Shown one piece after another: positions 45,101-60,100 of a stretch of DNA of 64,000 nucleotides. Made by a program: the position numbers and the translations under genes. The stretch is taken from the NCBI GenBank assembly GCA_040954595.2, contig CM082598.2:5952001-6016000 (forward strand). The letters run 5' to 3'. The stretch comes from Balanoglossus misakiensis. Its lineage: Eukaryota > Hemichordata. The notes under the pieces are model-generated. The model ran no database searches. It worked only from the letters and a program-made list of their open reading frames with translations, and was not told the DNA's origin. Position 1 is the first letter of the stretch, and the number at the start of each line of letters is the position of its first letter.

Positions 45101-48100
45101 TACGACAGGAGCAGATTTAGATAAAAAAATTCATCTGGGAGATAAACTATATAAGTCCACAGTTACTTGGGATTTGAAACTCAATGATAAATTTGTTAGT
45201 AACATGCTCATGTTAGATGACCTACCACACATTGTATTCATTAATTTATTGCATAAGTTGAGGTGAAATATACAATTGTATGATTCAACCATCAAATCAG
45301 TTCTGGTAGTGTGTACTTGACTGTATCTGAAGTTATAATCCACTTGGCAAAATCAAATCAAACAAAATACTAGTAACACAATGGAATAGACTTTGCCCAC
45401 TTAGGGAATATATATCTTGTCTATGTCACCATACATGTAGCTGTATGCTGTGAGTTATATAGGTGTCAATCTTTCCCCCCACAACAATCACTTGGTGCCA
45501 CGTTTCGCAATATTTCTCGTCTATGTCACCATACATGCAGCTGTATGCTGTGAGTTATATAGGTGTCAATCTTTCCCCCCACAACAATCACTTGGTGCCA
45601 CGTTTCGCAACTCATTGCCCACTTAGGGAATATATTTCTCGTCTATGTCACCATACATGCAGCTGTATGCTGTGAGTTAAATAGGTGTCAATCTTTCCCC
45701 CCACAACAATCACTTGGTGCCACGTTTCGCAACTCATTGCCCAATTAGGGAATATATTTCTCGTCTATGTCACCATACATGCAGCTGTATGCTGTGAGTT
45801 ATATAGGTGTCAATCTTTCCCCCCACAACAATCACTTGGTGCCACGTTTCACAACTCATTGCCCACTTTGGGAATATATTTCTCGTCTATGTCACCATAC
45901 ATGTAGCTGTATGCTGTGAGTTATATAGGTGTCAATCTTTTCCCCCACAGCAATCACATGGTGCCAAGTTTTGCAACTCATTGCCCAATTAGGGAATATA
46001 TTTCTCGTCTATGTCACCATACATGCAGCTGTATACTGTGAGTTATATAGGTGTCAATCTTTTCCCCCACAGCAATCACTTGGTGCCATGTTTCGCAACT
46101 CATTGCCCAATTAGGGAATATATTTCTCGTCTATGTCACCATACATGCAGCTGTATGCTGTGAGTTATATAGGTGTCAATCTTTTCCCCCACAGCAATCA
46201 CATGGTGCCAAGTTTTGCAACTCATTGCCCAATTAGGGAATATATTTCTCGTCTATGTCACCATACATGCAGCTGTATGCTGTGAGTTATATAGGTGTCA
46301 ATCTTTTCCCCCACAGCAATCACGTGGTGCCATGTTTTGCAACTCATTGCCCAATTAGGGAATATATTTCTCGTCTATGTCACCATACATGCAGCTGTAT
46401 GCTGTGAGTTATATAGGTGTCAATCTTTCACCCCACAACAATCACTTGGTGCCATGTTTCACAACTCATTGCCTACATAGGGAATATATTTCTCGTCTAT
46501 GTCACCATACATGCAGCTGTATGCTGTGAGTTATATAGGTGTCAATCTTTTCCCCCACAGCAATCACGTGGTGCCATGTTTTGCAACTCACGCACTGTGG
46601 AGTTCCAGTTTATGAATAACAGCCAGGTAGCATACAGATCTCTCTTCAGAATAATGTCTGGAGGATTTGTAAGTATGTCTTTGGAATAGACAGGTTTCCA
46701 GATTAGACAGGGTTCGGTTGAGACAGGTTTTACTGTATTTTGATACATGCTCTGGCTTAACCCTTTCACCACCATGGTTCAGTCCAAACCCGCTGTTTTC
46801 TATGGTAATGTTGGACCTCGAAAAAGGGAACTGGGATTCTTTCTGGGAATCTCTTTATTTCTTCTGTCACAAAAATTCTATAGGAGTTCTAATTCTAAAA
46901 GGAGAACTGATTTGATAAAAGATCTCAAACTCAAGTTTTGGATGTGGCTCCAGTTCAATTATTGTAGGTGACTAGTTTTCTGGAGTTGAAGTCTGTATAC
47001 TTGCAGTAGAGTTGGTCACATTAACTTGGGTAATCTGAGTGTGGTCAGAAATTGAACTTACACATTGATTGAGTTAAGAACATGTCTGGTGTATTACTGT
47101 AATATGACTAGATACTGCAAATGCATTAACTATAAGCGTATGTTAAAATACACAGTTTTCATCGGTATATCTGATTCATGAAATTAAATACACATGTTCA
47201 TTAAAACCCTCCATGATAGAGCGCCCCCACTGTTCAGAATGTCAATTTTGAAGTCCTACATCTATGATGTCATGCCTAGCTGTCAATGTTAACTGATGTG
47301 TACTTGTACTACTAGTAAATGGAAGTACTTTAAAGTAAAGCTCAGATGCAAGGGTTTGTAAAATAAATAATATAATATTAAAACGTTGCCATCATTTTAC
47401 TCCTTTGGAACAGCGGTCCAATTGACTAATGTGATCACTCTGTATGCGGCATATGGCATATTAAGCATTTAGTATTTTTCAATCAGAAGCCATTAATCCT
47501 GTGCTTAATTCTGCTTCTTGCAACATTGATTTTAAATCACCACACATGAATTATTTTGTCCAAAGGACTGCAGTGCCCAAGTTTTTATGATAAGATAAAC
47601 AAACAGTGAAATTCACTGAAGAAGTGAGTGAGCACTTGCCCTATCATTGTTCAATGAAATGTGACCACCAATTCATTGACGCCTTGAGCATAGCAACAAC
47701 AACCTGTGTATTGACGATACTGCCTGTAGCCTTTCAGTTGATGTTGCTTGATATACATATATGACTGGACTCGATCATTTGTACTTTTTGTTGCATTGAT
47801 ATTTTTAACAGCGTATTAAGCAATTTTTTGTTTGAGTTCATCATTCAGTGATGGTAGCATGACTAAAATCAGTGATGGTCGTCAGGTTGTGTATTTCAAT
47901 TTTCAGGATAACTCTTTTTGTAACAAAATTCACAAGTTCTGTGACCGTCACAAGAGTGTTCTGAATTATTGGTTTGTTTTCCTGTAGCGTGCATTTACAT
48001 GTTCCCAGATAGGAAGTTTTAATGGGTATTAGTGTCAACATCCACAAGTGACTTGAGGCCAGTGAACTTGCAGTTGTGTGTCGTGTGGATATTAGCTTGT

Positions 48101-51100
48101 GGTGATATTAACATGGCGAATATCAGAATAGTACAAACAAATGTTTAAAACAAGACATATACATAGCTTTCCCTTTCATAATTGGACTGCATTGTTATTG
48201 AAGTACAAAGACTTTCCAGCAACATGACATGGCTGGATTTTTTTGTAGGAAACAAGTCTTTGATTTCCCGGCTGCTATTTGCTGTCTTTGTATTACATTA
48301 CTAGTAACATCTCTGTTTCTAGCTCACATTCAATGAATAGACCTGTGGATGTTTTGACACTTCTCGTCAATGAATGTGTATGGTTGCAGTGATCAAATGA
48401 TACACAAATCAAGGAACGAACAATGACTTTTATTTCTTTTGAAATGCTCACTCACTGGCCCCAATTGCAAAATAGCAACATTTAATACATGCGATATTCA
48501 ATGCGTTTACAGTATTCAAAAATGTTTGAAATTGAATATTGTGCCAAAGAGTGGTGTTGTCAGTCCAAATATCAAAGCATTGAATGATTGTTCACAGTTT
48601 CCTGTATGGTTTGGCCCACCTCTTGCGAAAATATGACTTGTGATATACTGTTGTACATTGAAAAGAAATTCATATACATGTATTCTAAATATTTCATATT
48701 TTCAATCTAGAAGTGGGAGCTGCTTCCTCAAAATATAATTGACTGTCAGAATGAAAGGCAAGCGATTCACACAAGTTAACTCCAACACAACAACTCTTCA
48801 ATAAAATAATTGACATCAGATAACCACAAAGGCATTATTCAAATAAATTGTATAAATACAAATGCAGTTACAAGATTTGATGTCTGAAAATTACTGATAG
48901 GTGTAGATTTTGTCAGCATTTCCCTTCCTGGGTTACTTTGCGATTAGTTTGTTCTGCGTAGTAGAATGGAACAGTGCCCGGTCTGGATTGGTCACATTAA
49001 TGTTCAGAGAGAAAGTTAATTTGGCAACTGCTCATTGTATGAAAGGTCATAGGGTTAAGATGTCTTATGTCAAAGCCACTTATGAATCCCTTAAAGATAA
49101 ATGTAACCTATCTTATTGACAGATAAGCCAGCAACAACAGAGAAATGTTATACACCCAAAATGCTATCAACGAGGTGAGCTTCTGTCTATCTAGAAAATG
49201 GTGCCACACTGCTACTGATAAGGCCAAAAAAGAGTTTTGTTTAGCGCCGTAGGAAAATGTCAAAAATTTTAGTTATGGGAAACAACCAACGGGCAGACAT
49301 TTATTTTCTTTTCATTTGTTTGATAAAATTATGATAACTATCCCAAAATTTGCAGCTTGTGTGCCTTTAAAATTCAAATTCCTGTCCAAAGGGTGTCTAC
49401 CCCTGCTGGTCAACTGTTATATAGGCAATTTACACAAACACGTACCAGTATAGATTCGACCACATAGTCAGGTGGAGATTTGAGAAATTGTGACCCCCTC
49501 TGGCATTTTTTGGTACAAGCAAACCAAATATGTTTTTTGGTCAATTCGACTACGCTGATTTCGAAAATGCCTGTTCCCAAAAGATCTTTTTGAGATAAGA
49601 GCCTCGTTTTGGCAAATCAAAATGGCCGCCAAGGATCGCAATTCTCACATGAATAGCATCAAAGAAATGTTCACGTACCTCCTTAAACAATGAAACTAAA
49701 CTACATGTTTACATCAACAACTTTTTTTGGTTGTATAAACACAAAATAGCAACAATAAAACAATAATTATGCAAAAATTTGCATATTGTATGAATAATTC
49801 GTTGATTTTTGGCTACCAAATAATAATAAAGCTAGGTGTAACAGTACATGTACTGAAAACTCACAAGCATTGGAAAAAATTACCTTTTCTTTATTTTAAT
49901 AAAGGACTTAAACCTTGTTCAAAACAATACTTCAAGTGTGAAGTTCATTTTGAGACAAGAGCCTCGATGTGGCAATTCAATATGGCCGTCTAAAGCCCCG
50001 TAGTGGAGCGGCCAAACCCTAATTTTCATAGCGATTGTGCATTTTGTGATAAAAGCACCAAACTTGGCTCAGATGTGTGTTAATGTGTACTAAACAAATT
50101 CAGATAGGGAGCCACTAAATATCTGTTGATGAGTTTCCATGGCAACCAATTTTTCAAAATGGCCACCAATACAGATAATTTCACCCACCAAATAACATCT
50201 GCAAACACCAAAATAAATTTAGATTACTATATTTGATACAAGGAACTGTGGAAAGAATGATTTGCAAAGATATTATGGTTACTAAACTACTTATAGGGGT
50301 AAGTAAGTTATCAAAACACAATTTAAAGGCACAACTTTTAATCCCTTTCGGATTAATAGGTGCTCCTCTAGAAGTCAAACCATACTGTCTATGGTCAAAC
50401 ATTAGGCTAATTGCGATATTTAACTTGCAGTACGTAAATTACACATATGAATCACAACAGTTTACCACCTTAGCTAATGATAATCATATAAACAGATCAC
50501 CGATATATTCGAATTGCACACGGATGTGGGCTTGGCTTACTCGTGACTGGTAAAATTTCCTTATCAACTTGATAGGAGAGTCCACTGCCCGAAATAGACG
50601 TTGATCCAAACTGAGTCCGCGGTCGTCACGTTTATTGGTCGACAGACATAGGGCCTCAAACGCAATGCAATCTAAATGGACCCCGGGTAACGAACCAAGC
50701 GGCTTTGTTTCGACCACAATCGCCACCGCAGCGTTGACAACGTTTTTTCGGGGCGTTAATGTTTGTCAAAATGCCATAGGAAATTAAAGAAACTTAAGTC
50801 AAATTGCTGAAACGTTAATAATCGACCATATGTCTTGATACTTTAGATCATGTATCAGTTCCACTCCAGCAATTTTGGCGACTGTTAACAGAGTTGACCA
50901 AAAGATAAATGGTGTCTATGATTCCAAACTCATAAAAATTACACCGGAGGACACAACATTATTTTATTTGTCGAGAATAGTGTCCATCATGCCATAAATA
51001 TTGTCAAAAATGTGTGTTAATTATAGAAACCCAACTAAATATACAAGCAGTTGGCCTTTAGATTGGTAAATGGAAACACAGGTCTTATTGCAATTTTCTG

Positions 51101-54100
51101 GGATTAGGTGCCCCAAGGCTCCCAACAAGTCACTTGGAATGTACTTCCATTCTAATATCTCAATGTGTAAAGATCTGACTTTGCAAGAGATATTACGGAA
51201 AACTTCATTTCATTTAATAGCATGAAGTAAGCGAAATCTTACTCTTTACAGAAAAGCTGTGATCCTGAAGACTTTTGGTGTTTTGAAGCTTATTTTCACT
51301 TTATCATTTTATTCTTTTGGGGGTTCACAAATACACAAAATAACATGTCAAAATAGAACTGCTGACTATCATCAAGGTGCGATTAAAATTATCGATAACA
51401 TGAGCAATACAAAGCACTTCAAGCGACTTCATCAAAACGCTTTCCGAAGGACAAGTATTGGATGAAAAGTTTGAAACAGATTTTGATTTTGATTCCTAAC
51501 ATCTATCTATGTACATGCACCCTAGACATAGTTAGTTTCTATAGTAACTTTAACAAACCAATCGACTGTCATGATACTGGATTTCTGCCACCATTTTATG
51601 GGGAAGTGATTCTTTATCTGCATGAATCATTTGATGAAGATAAAATAGAAAAGCTGGATTCTGCACTGATTCAAACTGGTCAGATCAATTGATAAGGTTG
51701 AGAAACAAGATGCCGTTTTTTCCTGGGTTGACTAAATTTGGAATTTTGTTCATCAAATATATTTTTATGGGGAAAATAACGAATCAACTGAGCTTTACTT
51801 GTTAAACTTTTATCACAAAATGCCCAAATGTTACGAAAATTGTGTTTATGCCAGGCCACTATTATAATATATATATGGTTATACAGTGTTTTAACTAAGT
51901 TTGTTGTAACCGGGGTTATTACCAAACTTGAATTTCTTTAGCGACTGAATCTCGATCCTGTATTTACCCCTATAACTAGTTTAGTGATGATAAATATTTT
52001 GAAAATTTGAGCAGTTTCTTGTTTCAACTATTGTAATATGAATTTATTGTGGTGTTTTATAATTGTTATTTTGCGGGTGAGATTATCTGTATTGGCGGCC
52101 ATTTCGAAAAAATGAAAAAAATGATTGCCATGGAAACTCATCAACAGATATTGTGGCTCGCTATCTGAATTTGTTTAGTACACATTAACGCACATCTGAG
52201 CCAAGTACGACACCCAAGTGGATTAAACATACATGTATATATGTTGCCTCACTGACACAATCTTCACTTTGCACACAGTATCATATATAAAAACGTAATA
52301 AAAATACACATTACTCTTTACTTATGAAGAGAAATTGTTGTTAGAGACCGGGTTTCAAAAAAACACCGAGGACGTCGGGCCATCAGTGTGCATTCAACGT
52401 CTTATAACTAAGCATGAATATACGGTGCTGGCATAATGTGAGTGTGGCCATACGATGCTTTCGCTATTAATGAACAACTTGTACGTTAACAAATGCCAGT
52501 TTTGTTGGCAAAAAGTATGTTTTTGGCTTTTCACAACATTGAACATACATTCATAGTTCAATAACTTGTGAATTGTGGACCTAAACGTTCATACGTTCAA
52601 TGTTCTGGTGTTTTTTTAACGGAGCGATCGGTCACGATGTTACCAACGAGCATGTACAGTCTAAACTAAATCCTCGTTGTGTATGTTTCTTTGTTTGTTT
52701 TTTGTTGTTTTTTACATGCTATTACATACAAATATGAAAAGTTTCATTTCAGTTATTCATTAAAATGCAAACATTTGCCAAAAAACATGTGAATAGACAC
52801 CTCACAGGCCATAGTCGTATCATTAGCTTTCAATTGTCAATTTTAGCATGACATCGTGAGTAATTAAGCTAATTTTGCATATTTTCCATGCTGCACCTTG
52901 TCTGACAAGGTAATCGATTGCATATTTGAATTCCTTGACCCTGAAAACATTGCAATAGACACCTCACTTAACACTGTTGGCTCTCTATTGTAGACCATTG
53001 ATTTTAGATGGGCGTGTCACCTAATTAACATAAATTAGCATTTTTACCAATTCACCAAACGTTTCTAAATTTAAAAAAATACTTAAAAATATTTAAATGA
53101 ATATAAGAATATGATTTCAATAGACTATTATGGTGTTGACCTGTGATATTGCACCATAATGGCTACAAACAGCGTTTTCTTTTAGGTATTTTGAAATTAT
53201 GACGTCACAAATTAACTTGCCATTTTCGACATGAAAACGTGAAAAGAATTTTTGGGAACAGGCAAATTCGAAATCAGCGTATTCGAAATATCCAAAAACA
53301 ACTTGTTCCCAGCTTGTACCAAAAAAATGAATGACATGCTTTTAAAATGCTCATTTTCTGAAATTTCCACCTGGACCTAATTAACATAAATTAGCATTTT
53401 ACCAATTCACAAAATGTTTCTAAATTAAAAAAATTGTTTAAAAATATTTAAATGAATATAAGAATATGATTTCAATAGACTATTATGGTGTTGACCTGTG
53501 ATATTGCACCATAATGGCTACAAACAGCGTTTTCCTTTAGGTATTTTGAAATTATGACGTCACAAATTAATTTGCCATTTTGGACATGAAAACGTGAAAA
53601 GAATTTTTGGGAACAGGCAAATTCGAAATCAGCGTATTCGAAATATCCAAAAACAACTTGTTCCCAGCTTGTACCAAAAAAATGAATGACATGCTTTTAA
53701 AATGCTCATTTTCTGAAATTTCCACCTGGACCTAATTAACATAAATTAGCATTTTACCAATTCACAAAATGTTTCTAAATTAAAAAAATTGTTTAAAAAT
53801 ATTTAAATGAATATAAGAATATGATTTCAATAGACTATTATGGTGTTGACCTGTGATATTGCACCATAATGGCTACAAACAGCGTTTTCCTTTAGGTATT
53901 TTGAAATTATGACGTCACAAATTAATTTGCCATTTTCGACATGAAAACGTGAAAAGAATTTTTGGGAACAGGCAAATTCGAAATCAGCGTATTCGAAATA
54001 TCCAAAAACAACTTGTTCCCAGCTTGTACCAAAAAATGCCTGACATGCTTTTAAAATGCTCATTTTCTGAAATTTCCACCTGACTAACAGTCCTGTTGGC

Positions 54101-57100
54101 AAACGTGCTCCAATAGTCTTTGCAGACAACCATCATAAATGCATGAAACGCAGCACACTCATTCAGCCCGATAATAGGTGCTAAAAGATAACATTTTGAA
54201 ATCACTAACATTTTTTCCAGTGACCAAATTTTCTCAGTGTGAAACCACTGTTGATTTTGTGGAAACATTAACGTGGCCAGTTTTGTCCAGTGGCTGTGAT
54301 TGAAACCATCTCCAATACCAGAAAAATGCTGATCCAAAACAAACGTTTAGAACAAATTGTCATTTTGACTCGTGTACTCAGAGTTTTTGAAACTTTATCA
54401 AGTAATAAGACTTCAGAGAGGGGGGGGGAGCAGTATCCCCTTCCATTTATTGGCTGTTAAACAGATGTGTCCATGCAAAATAAGGCAATAAAGATAATTG
54501 CTCAGTATTTTAGTGAAATCTGCAGTAGATTCATGGCATCATGAATTGTAACAGAACCTCTAAGTCAACTCTTCGTTTGTGTAGTGGGTGCGAGACTTCT
54601 ACCATAGTTTAAATTTACCAGATTGTGGATATTTAAAGTGACATCTTGAAACCATAGCCAGATGTCTGTTATGAAGTGATTCCTGGAAGTTGAAAGGCTT
54701 CAGAAACTAGCATTGGTGTGTCTCTACAAAAGTTAAGTCAACTGCATGCTGAAACAGAAGCATTCTTCTTGCTTTTATGCAGATGCACCACAGACAAAGA
54801 GAAAAACAGACTAGCAACGCTATTGTCAAAAGGTGTGAAGTACATCTCCTAATCCCCCTATGCGTGTTTCAGCTCCCCTTCAAGGTGCAGCTTGTCTCCG
54901 AAGATTTCCGAACGTATCCACTTCGGCAATGTCCGGAATTTTCCCGATTATAAAACGAAAGTGTTTTCGGGAAAGTTCGTGTTGTTGTTTTCAGTCAGCT
55001 GGGACGGAAGCCGAGTGGACAGCGAAAATTTGAGGAAGTTTGAGTATCGGAGAGATGAGTTTGACCATTTTAATAGTTTGTACGAAAAATTTATGAATAT
55101 ATAATAAGTATGTTTGATCGCAAATTTCAAAAGGTTTGATAATCAATCTCGAATTTTTTTGAATGGATTCCGGTTTGCCGAATATTGTCCTTTAAAATCT
55201 GCGAGGTTGTTAGCGTAAATAATACTTCTAACGTGTAAATATAGTCGTCATGAAGTAGTGTTCAGTCGTGTCCTGGGTGCAAAGCGGTGCCAAGCAAGGT
55301 CATGGTACGATCTGTCAAATTGGATGTCAAGGAAAAGGCGATGTGTTGTTACTGTGTTTAATGTCGGTGATAGTTTCCATTGGGTCGTTGTATAGCATTT
55401 GCACTTAACAGACTTGCAGTATGCCGTTTGGAGCATGAAAACTGTAAGAAATTACCGCCGGCTATTCTAAGACAACAAGGGTTTCTTATGATATTATGTC
55501 ATCGTTCGCATTGTTGGAAGCCATAGGTTGACACTGTAGGTTGCTGTCGATAAAATGACGCTACCGCAAAGTATTCTGGGAAATCTCGCCACAATTGTCG
55601 CATAATATCGTACAATAATGACGCATACGCGAGACCAACCCTGGTCTCCGCGGAGTCTGACACATTTGAAACTTATCTCAGCCGTTGTTTATCGAGGCCC
55701 ACATAACATCAAAGGGACATGCCGCGTTGCTAGTCTGTTTTTTCTCTTTGTCTGTGGATGCACTTAGCGTCCCCATCCTCTACATACTGTAATCAGTCTC
55801 AGTGTTTGCCTGCTCGAGATTGTCAGTTTTTCATAAAAAGGAAATATTCATTTAAATTAAGCTTTAAATAATCTTATATATGATTTTAATTATGTCTATT
55901 AAATGACATTTCATAATATATCAAGATCAACACTTATGTATGACAAAACAGGCCAAAAATGAAAGAAAATCTAAAATTCCTGGATTTTTTAAAAAGTGCA
56001 ATTTTGCAATGAAAAATGAAAATCTAATAACTCAGTGGTGTACATTTACTTGCATGAGTTCTAGTGGAGGAGATCATGTTTTGTTAGCTCTGCTGTCACT
56101 TGTGTCAGCCGAGCTATAGCAGTAGGTTGATAAGTGTCTGTCCGTCGTCCGTCCGTCTGTCGTCCGGCGTCCGTCAACTTTTGGTATTTCAATCTTCTCC
56201 ACAACTACATGTACGATATGGGACTGAAATTTGGTAGGAATGTGTGTTATGGTGCCCCTACCTGATTTTGTTTATTTGGATATGATGGGGTCATAAATAT
56301 GCAAATTAGATCTAAAAATAGGTAAAAATTGGTAAAAATCTTCTTCTCCACAACTACATGTACGATGGAGCTGGAATTTGGTAGGAATGTGTGTTACGGT
56401 GCCCCTACCTGATTTTGTAAATTTGGATTTGATGGGGTCATGAATATGCAAATCAGATCTAAAAATATAACTTTTGGTCAAAAATCTTCTTCTCCATAAC
56501 TACATTTACGATGGACCTGAAATTTGGTAGGAATATGTGTTATGTTGCCCCTACCTGATTTTGTTAATTGGAATTTTGATGGGGTCATGAATATGCAAAT
56601 TAGAACCTTGGTGCTTCCTTTTGATGTTGTTCTTTAGGAATCAATTCTTTCTTTCTTTAGCACAATGAATCAAGCTGAATTTGGATATTAAATACTTGTG
56701 ATGTGTATGTTTGGTTTTGTTTAATAGAATACAATTGTTATGATTAAAACCTAGGGTATTCATATCATTGCCCAGCTATAGGTTACACTGTTAAAGTCAG
56801 CAGAGCTCTTTTGACCGATAGGTCACTTGTTTATGAAGTTCAATAGTCAGAAATGCAACATTTTCATTGTTTCTTGCATTTCCCACTGTGGCAGCCATAT
56901 TCCTTTATGGCAAAGCTTTATTATTTATCTGGTTAAAACTTGCAAATGCACTCATATTTAGGGTTAACCCCTTGACTACCATTGCCTATGTAATACCATA
57001 TACCACAGCCAATATATACAAATGGGCATAAAACTGGGTGTAGTCAGTTAACAGTCAATTGTGTTTGATGAGTTGATGTTTGAATGCACAAACTATATAT

Positions 57101-60100
57101 TTTCTGAATCATTATTAACTAAGCTTTGTTTTAATTAAAATATTGTGTCACGTGATCAGTCATGTGACCTGTCACGTGACCTGCACTGCCATGGAATATG
57201 AATGGTTGATGATATTTTGAAATAATATTTATCCATTGAGCAACCTAAAATGAAATATCAAGAAATATTTTATGCTTTTTTGCACATTTTTAATAATAAC
57301 AAACAACTCTTGGCACTCTGAATGTTTCATATGTTTGAAAATTAAAAATTATGCTATTGAATTTGGACATAACTGATTGATGTAATTATTACTGAACAAG
57401 CTGATTATCTACATACATAGTAAAATCAAAGATATGTTGGCACCACTTGTTGATGCAGTCAACATAATGTCAAGCCAGTGTTCTTTTGATAAATAGTTTG
57501 ATCAGTGTTTTTTTGATAAAAATTGTTTGATCGTCATGAGCCAGGTCACATGACAGACCATGTGACAAAACCAATATGGCCGCCATATTTGACAAGTGAT
57601 GTCTCTTCAATGAAATTATTTCCCTCGCTCTGCTTGCCCAACCTGCATTCAAATATATCCACAAAGATTGTTGCATGTAAACTGAACAACATATTTATTC
57701 ACTTTTCACAACATTCACAACATATTTATCTTCAGATGAAGATAAATAAATGGAACAAATCAACACTGAAAACATGGTCCGTATAAAACATGCTAAAATT
57801 CAATATATGGTGTCATTCAAAATTCATTGAACAATTACATTTTGCTTTAGATTTTTTAAAAATAAATAAATGCGACTTGAAATATACTCAGCAAGCAACA
57901 TTGATTCATTAATTAAAATTTAGTAGATTCTTTTACTGAAAAATATTCAGTTGTTATTTACATATTATTTGTGATCAAAATGACTTGATCATGTGAGGTA
58001 ACATTATCACGTATAATGTGTCCGGCTCAAAATCGCAACTGTGTGTGCCATATTTTAAAACATGGAACGCTACAGAGTCCAGGTTGACTTGGACAACTCT
58101 CACAGTATGTGTTAACATCTCGTCTGACTCCACGCTTGGAACAAACACGGCATCTTCTCTGTGGTTTACTCCATGTTGCTGTCGGCAACAGCTTACTGGG
58201 AAAGTGGCGCTCAGTCAATCTTATCATAGCTTCAGTCTTGTTGGTGTGGTCAGGTGCATCTGTGTTGAAGATCAGACTGGAAATAACCTGTAATGTAAAA
58301 GAATAAAACAAATATCACATATCGATATGTACTTACACAAAAATAAAAACATTTTTTATTGCAACTGATCATTTTGTTACATATTGTGTATGTATATCAA
58401 CAATGCATAAATGTGTACTTACGTGATGCTGGAACTTCAGAAAGTCACATTGTCCACCACTCTTTCTATACAGAATGTGAGCATTGAGTAAAGCAATCTG
58501 TATGAAATGCACAGCCAACTTCTTGTACCATTTCAGTGTTTTACGGGCAGCATTGTAAGGTTGAATCATCTAGAGAAACAAATCGTCAAGGATCACACTT
58601 TTCACTGTTCATTGTAATGAATGAGAAATATAATTGTTTGAAATGAATTGAATTGAATAGTTGGATTCATTTTTACACTTGGATGATCTAACCCCGGTAA
58701 CAGATAAATATGAAGTTTATAAACCAGAATACAGTAAAATTGTAAACATGTACACAAATCAGAGAAAACAATATCTACATGTAAGAATTGATAAATAAAG
58801 TTTGTGTGCATGAGTATATCCGGACAGAATTTGTCAGTCATCACTTTAGCCACTTCAAATTTGAATCTGATCATTCTAATCATGTACTAAATGCAATGCC
58901 ATTGTCAGAACCAAAACAAAACACAGAAGCAAGAAACAACATTCCACAAAAATACAATAATAATACTTTTCAAGGATACTTGATCTGCTACATCAACACC
59001 TCCCATGTTGGTATTGTAGTCGATTACTGCCTGTGGCTTCTGGACTTGTCTCTGCCGCCGTGCCCTTCCCCTTGCATTGTACACTCTCGTGCTGTCATCA
59101 TGAATAGTTGTCAGGACATGGACATCTTTCTTGTCTTTGAATTTGAGGCAGAGTAGAGGTCCACTATGGAAGGATGTAGTTGCATCTTGTGGCACTCTGG
59201 TTGTACGGACAACGGGTGGAAGGTTGTTTAGACGAATTGTACCACAAGCCATCGTTGACTGATGATGTAAGTAGTAGAAGAGACGAGATGTTGTGTACCA
59301 GTTATCCATATAGGCTGAGTATCCCTGGCCGAGGAGTGGTAATATTAAATACAACACCATCTTTTCTGGCTTCTTGAAATGACTGACATTTCTTGGTAGG
59401 AGGGCTGTTACATCTTGGGTGTTGTCTTCCCGTCCTGTGTATACCTGAAACCTGTAGGTATACCCTGACTTGTCACACAGGGCAAATATCTTGATCCCGA
59501 ATCTGGCTCGTTTCAATGGGATGTACTGCCTGAAGAACAAACGCCCTTTCCAAAGAAGTAGAGACTCATCAATAGCTACATTTCTGTCTACGGTGTACAC
59601 AGCTTGAAACTTCTCAAAGAAGTGATCTAAAAGCGGACGGATCTTGAAAAGTCTATCTCTCTGTGGATCTTGGGGGTCAGGACTGATGCTGTTATCGTTG
59701 AGGTGGAAAAATTTCAACAGTAGTTGAAAATAATTTCTTGTCATAACACTACCAAATAATGGTGTGCTGTACAATGGATCAGTGGACCAATATAGTGATA
59801 TGGATGGTTTCTTTATGATACCCATCAACAGCAGTAAACCAAGAAATTTTTTCATGGTAGCAACATCTACTGGGTGCCAGAAATGGACATTTGAGTATCT
59901 TGGCAATGCTGGATTGGCATCTATGAATTGTTGGGCATATAGGTTGGTTTGGGTGACAAAGTGGTTTATCAAATCCTCATTCACGTATAGCTGGAAGAAA
60001 TCAATTGGGGTAAACCCCTCCGTTTCAACCAGGAGGCCCGGTGTACCAGTGAACTCATGAAGGTCAGGACCTTGAAAATGACCTTGTACCCAATGAAGTG

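Noticed and set aside
45463-46480. Row of 61-73 codon + strand ORFs of nearly identical sequence (MSIFPPTTITWCHV..)
   Set aside because: They are the 122-bp tandem repeat read through; 122 is not a multiple of three and each ORF crosses an intron acceptor.
45392-46590. CRISPR-like regular array
   Set aside because: Whole units repeat with no variable spacers, and the context is an animal gene intron.
48904-49119. Missing MED25 ACID exon
   Set aside because: The open frame (MSAFPFLGYFAISLFCVVEW) does not match the family and lacks a proper donor.
53984-54337. Minus-strand 117-codon ORF as a gene
   Set aside because: Half of it lies in the 355-bp repeat of the foldback element; no recognised domain.
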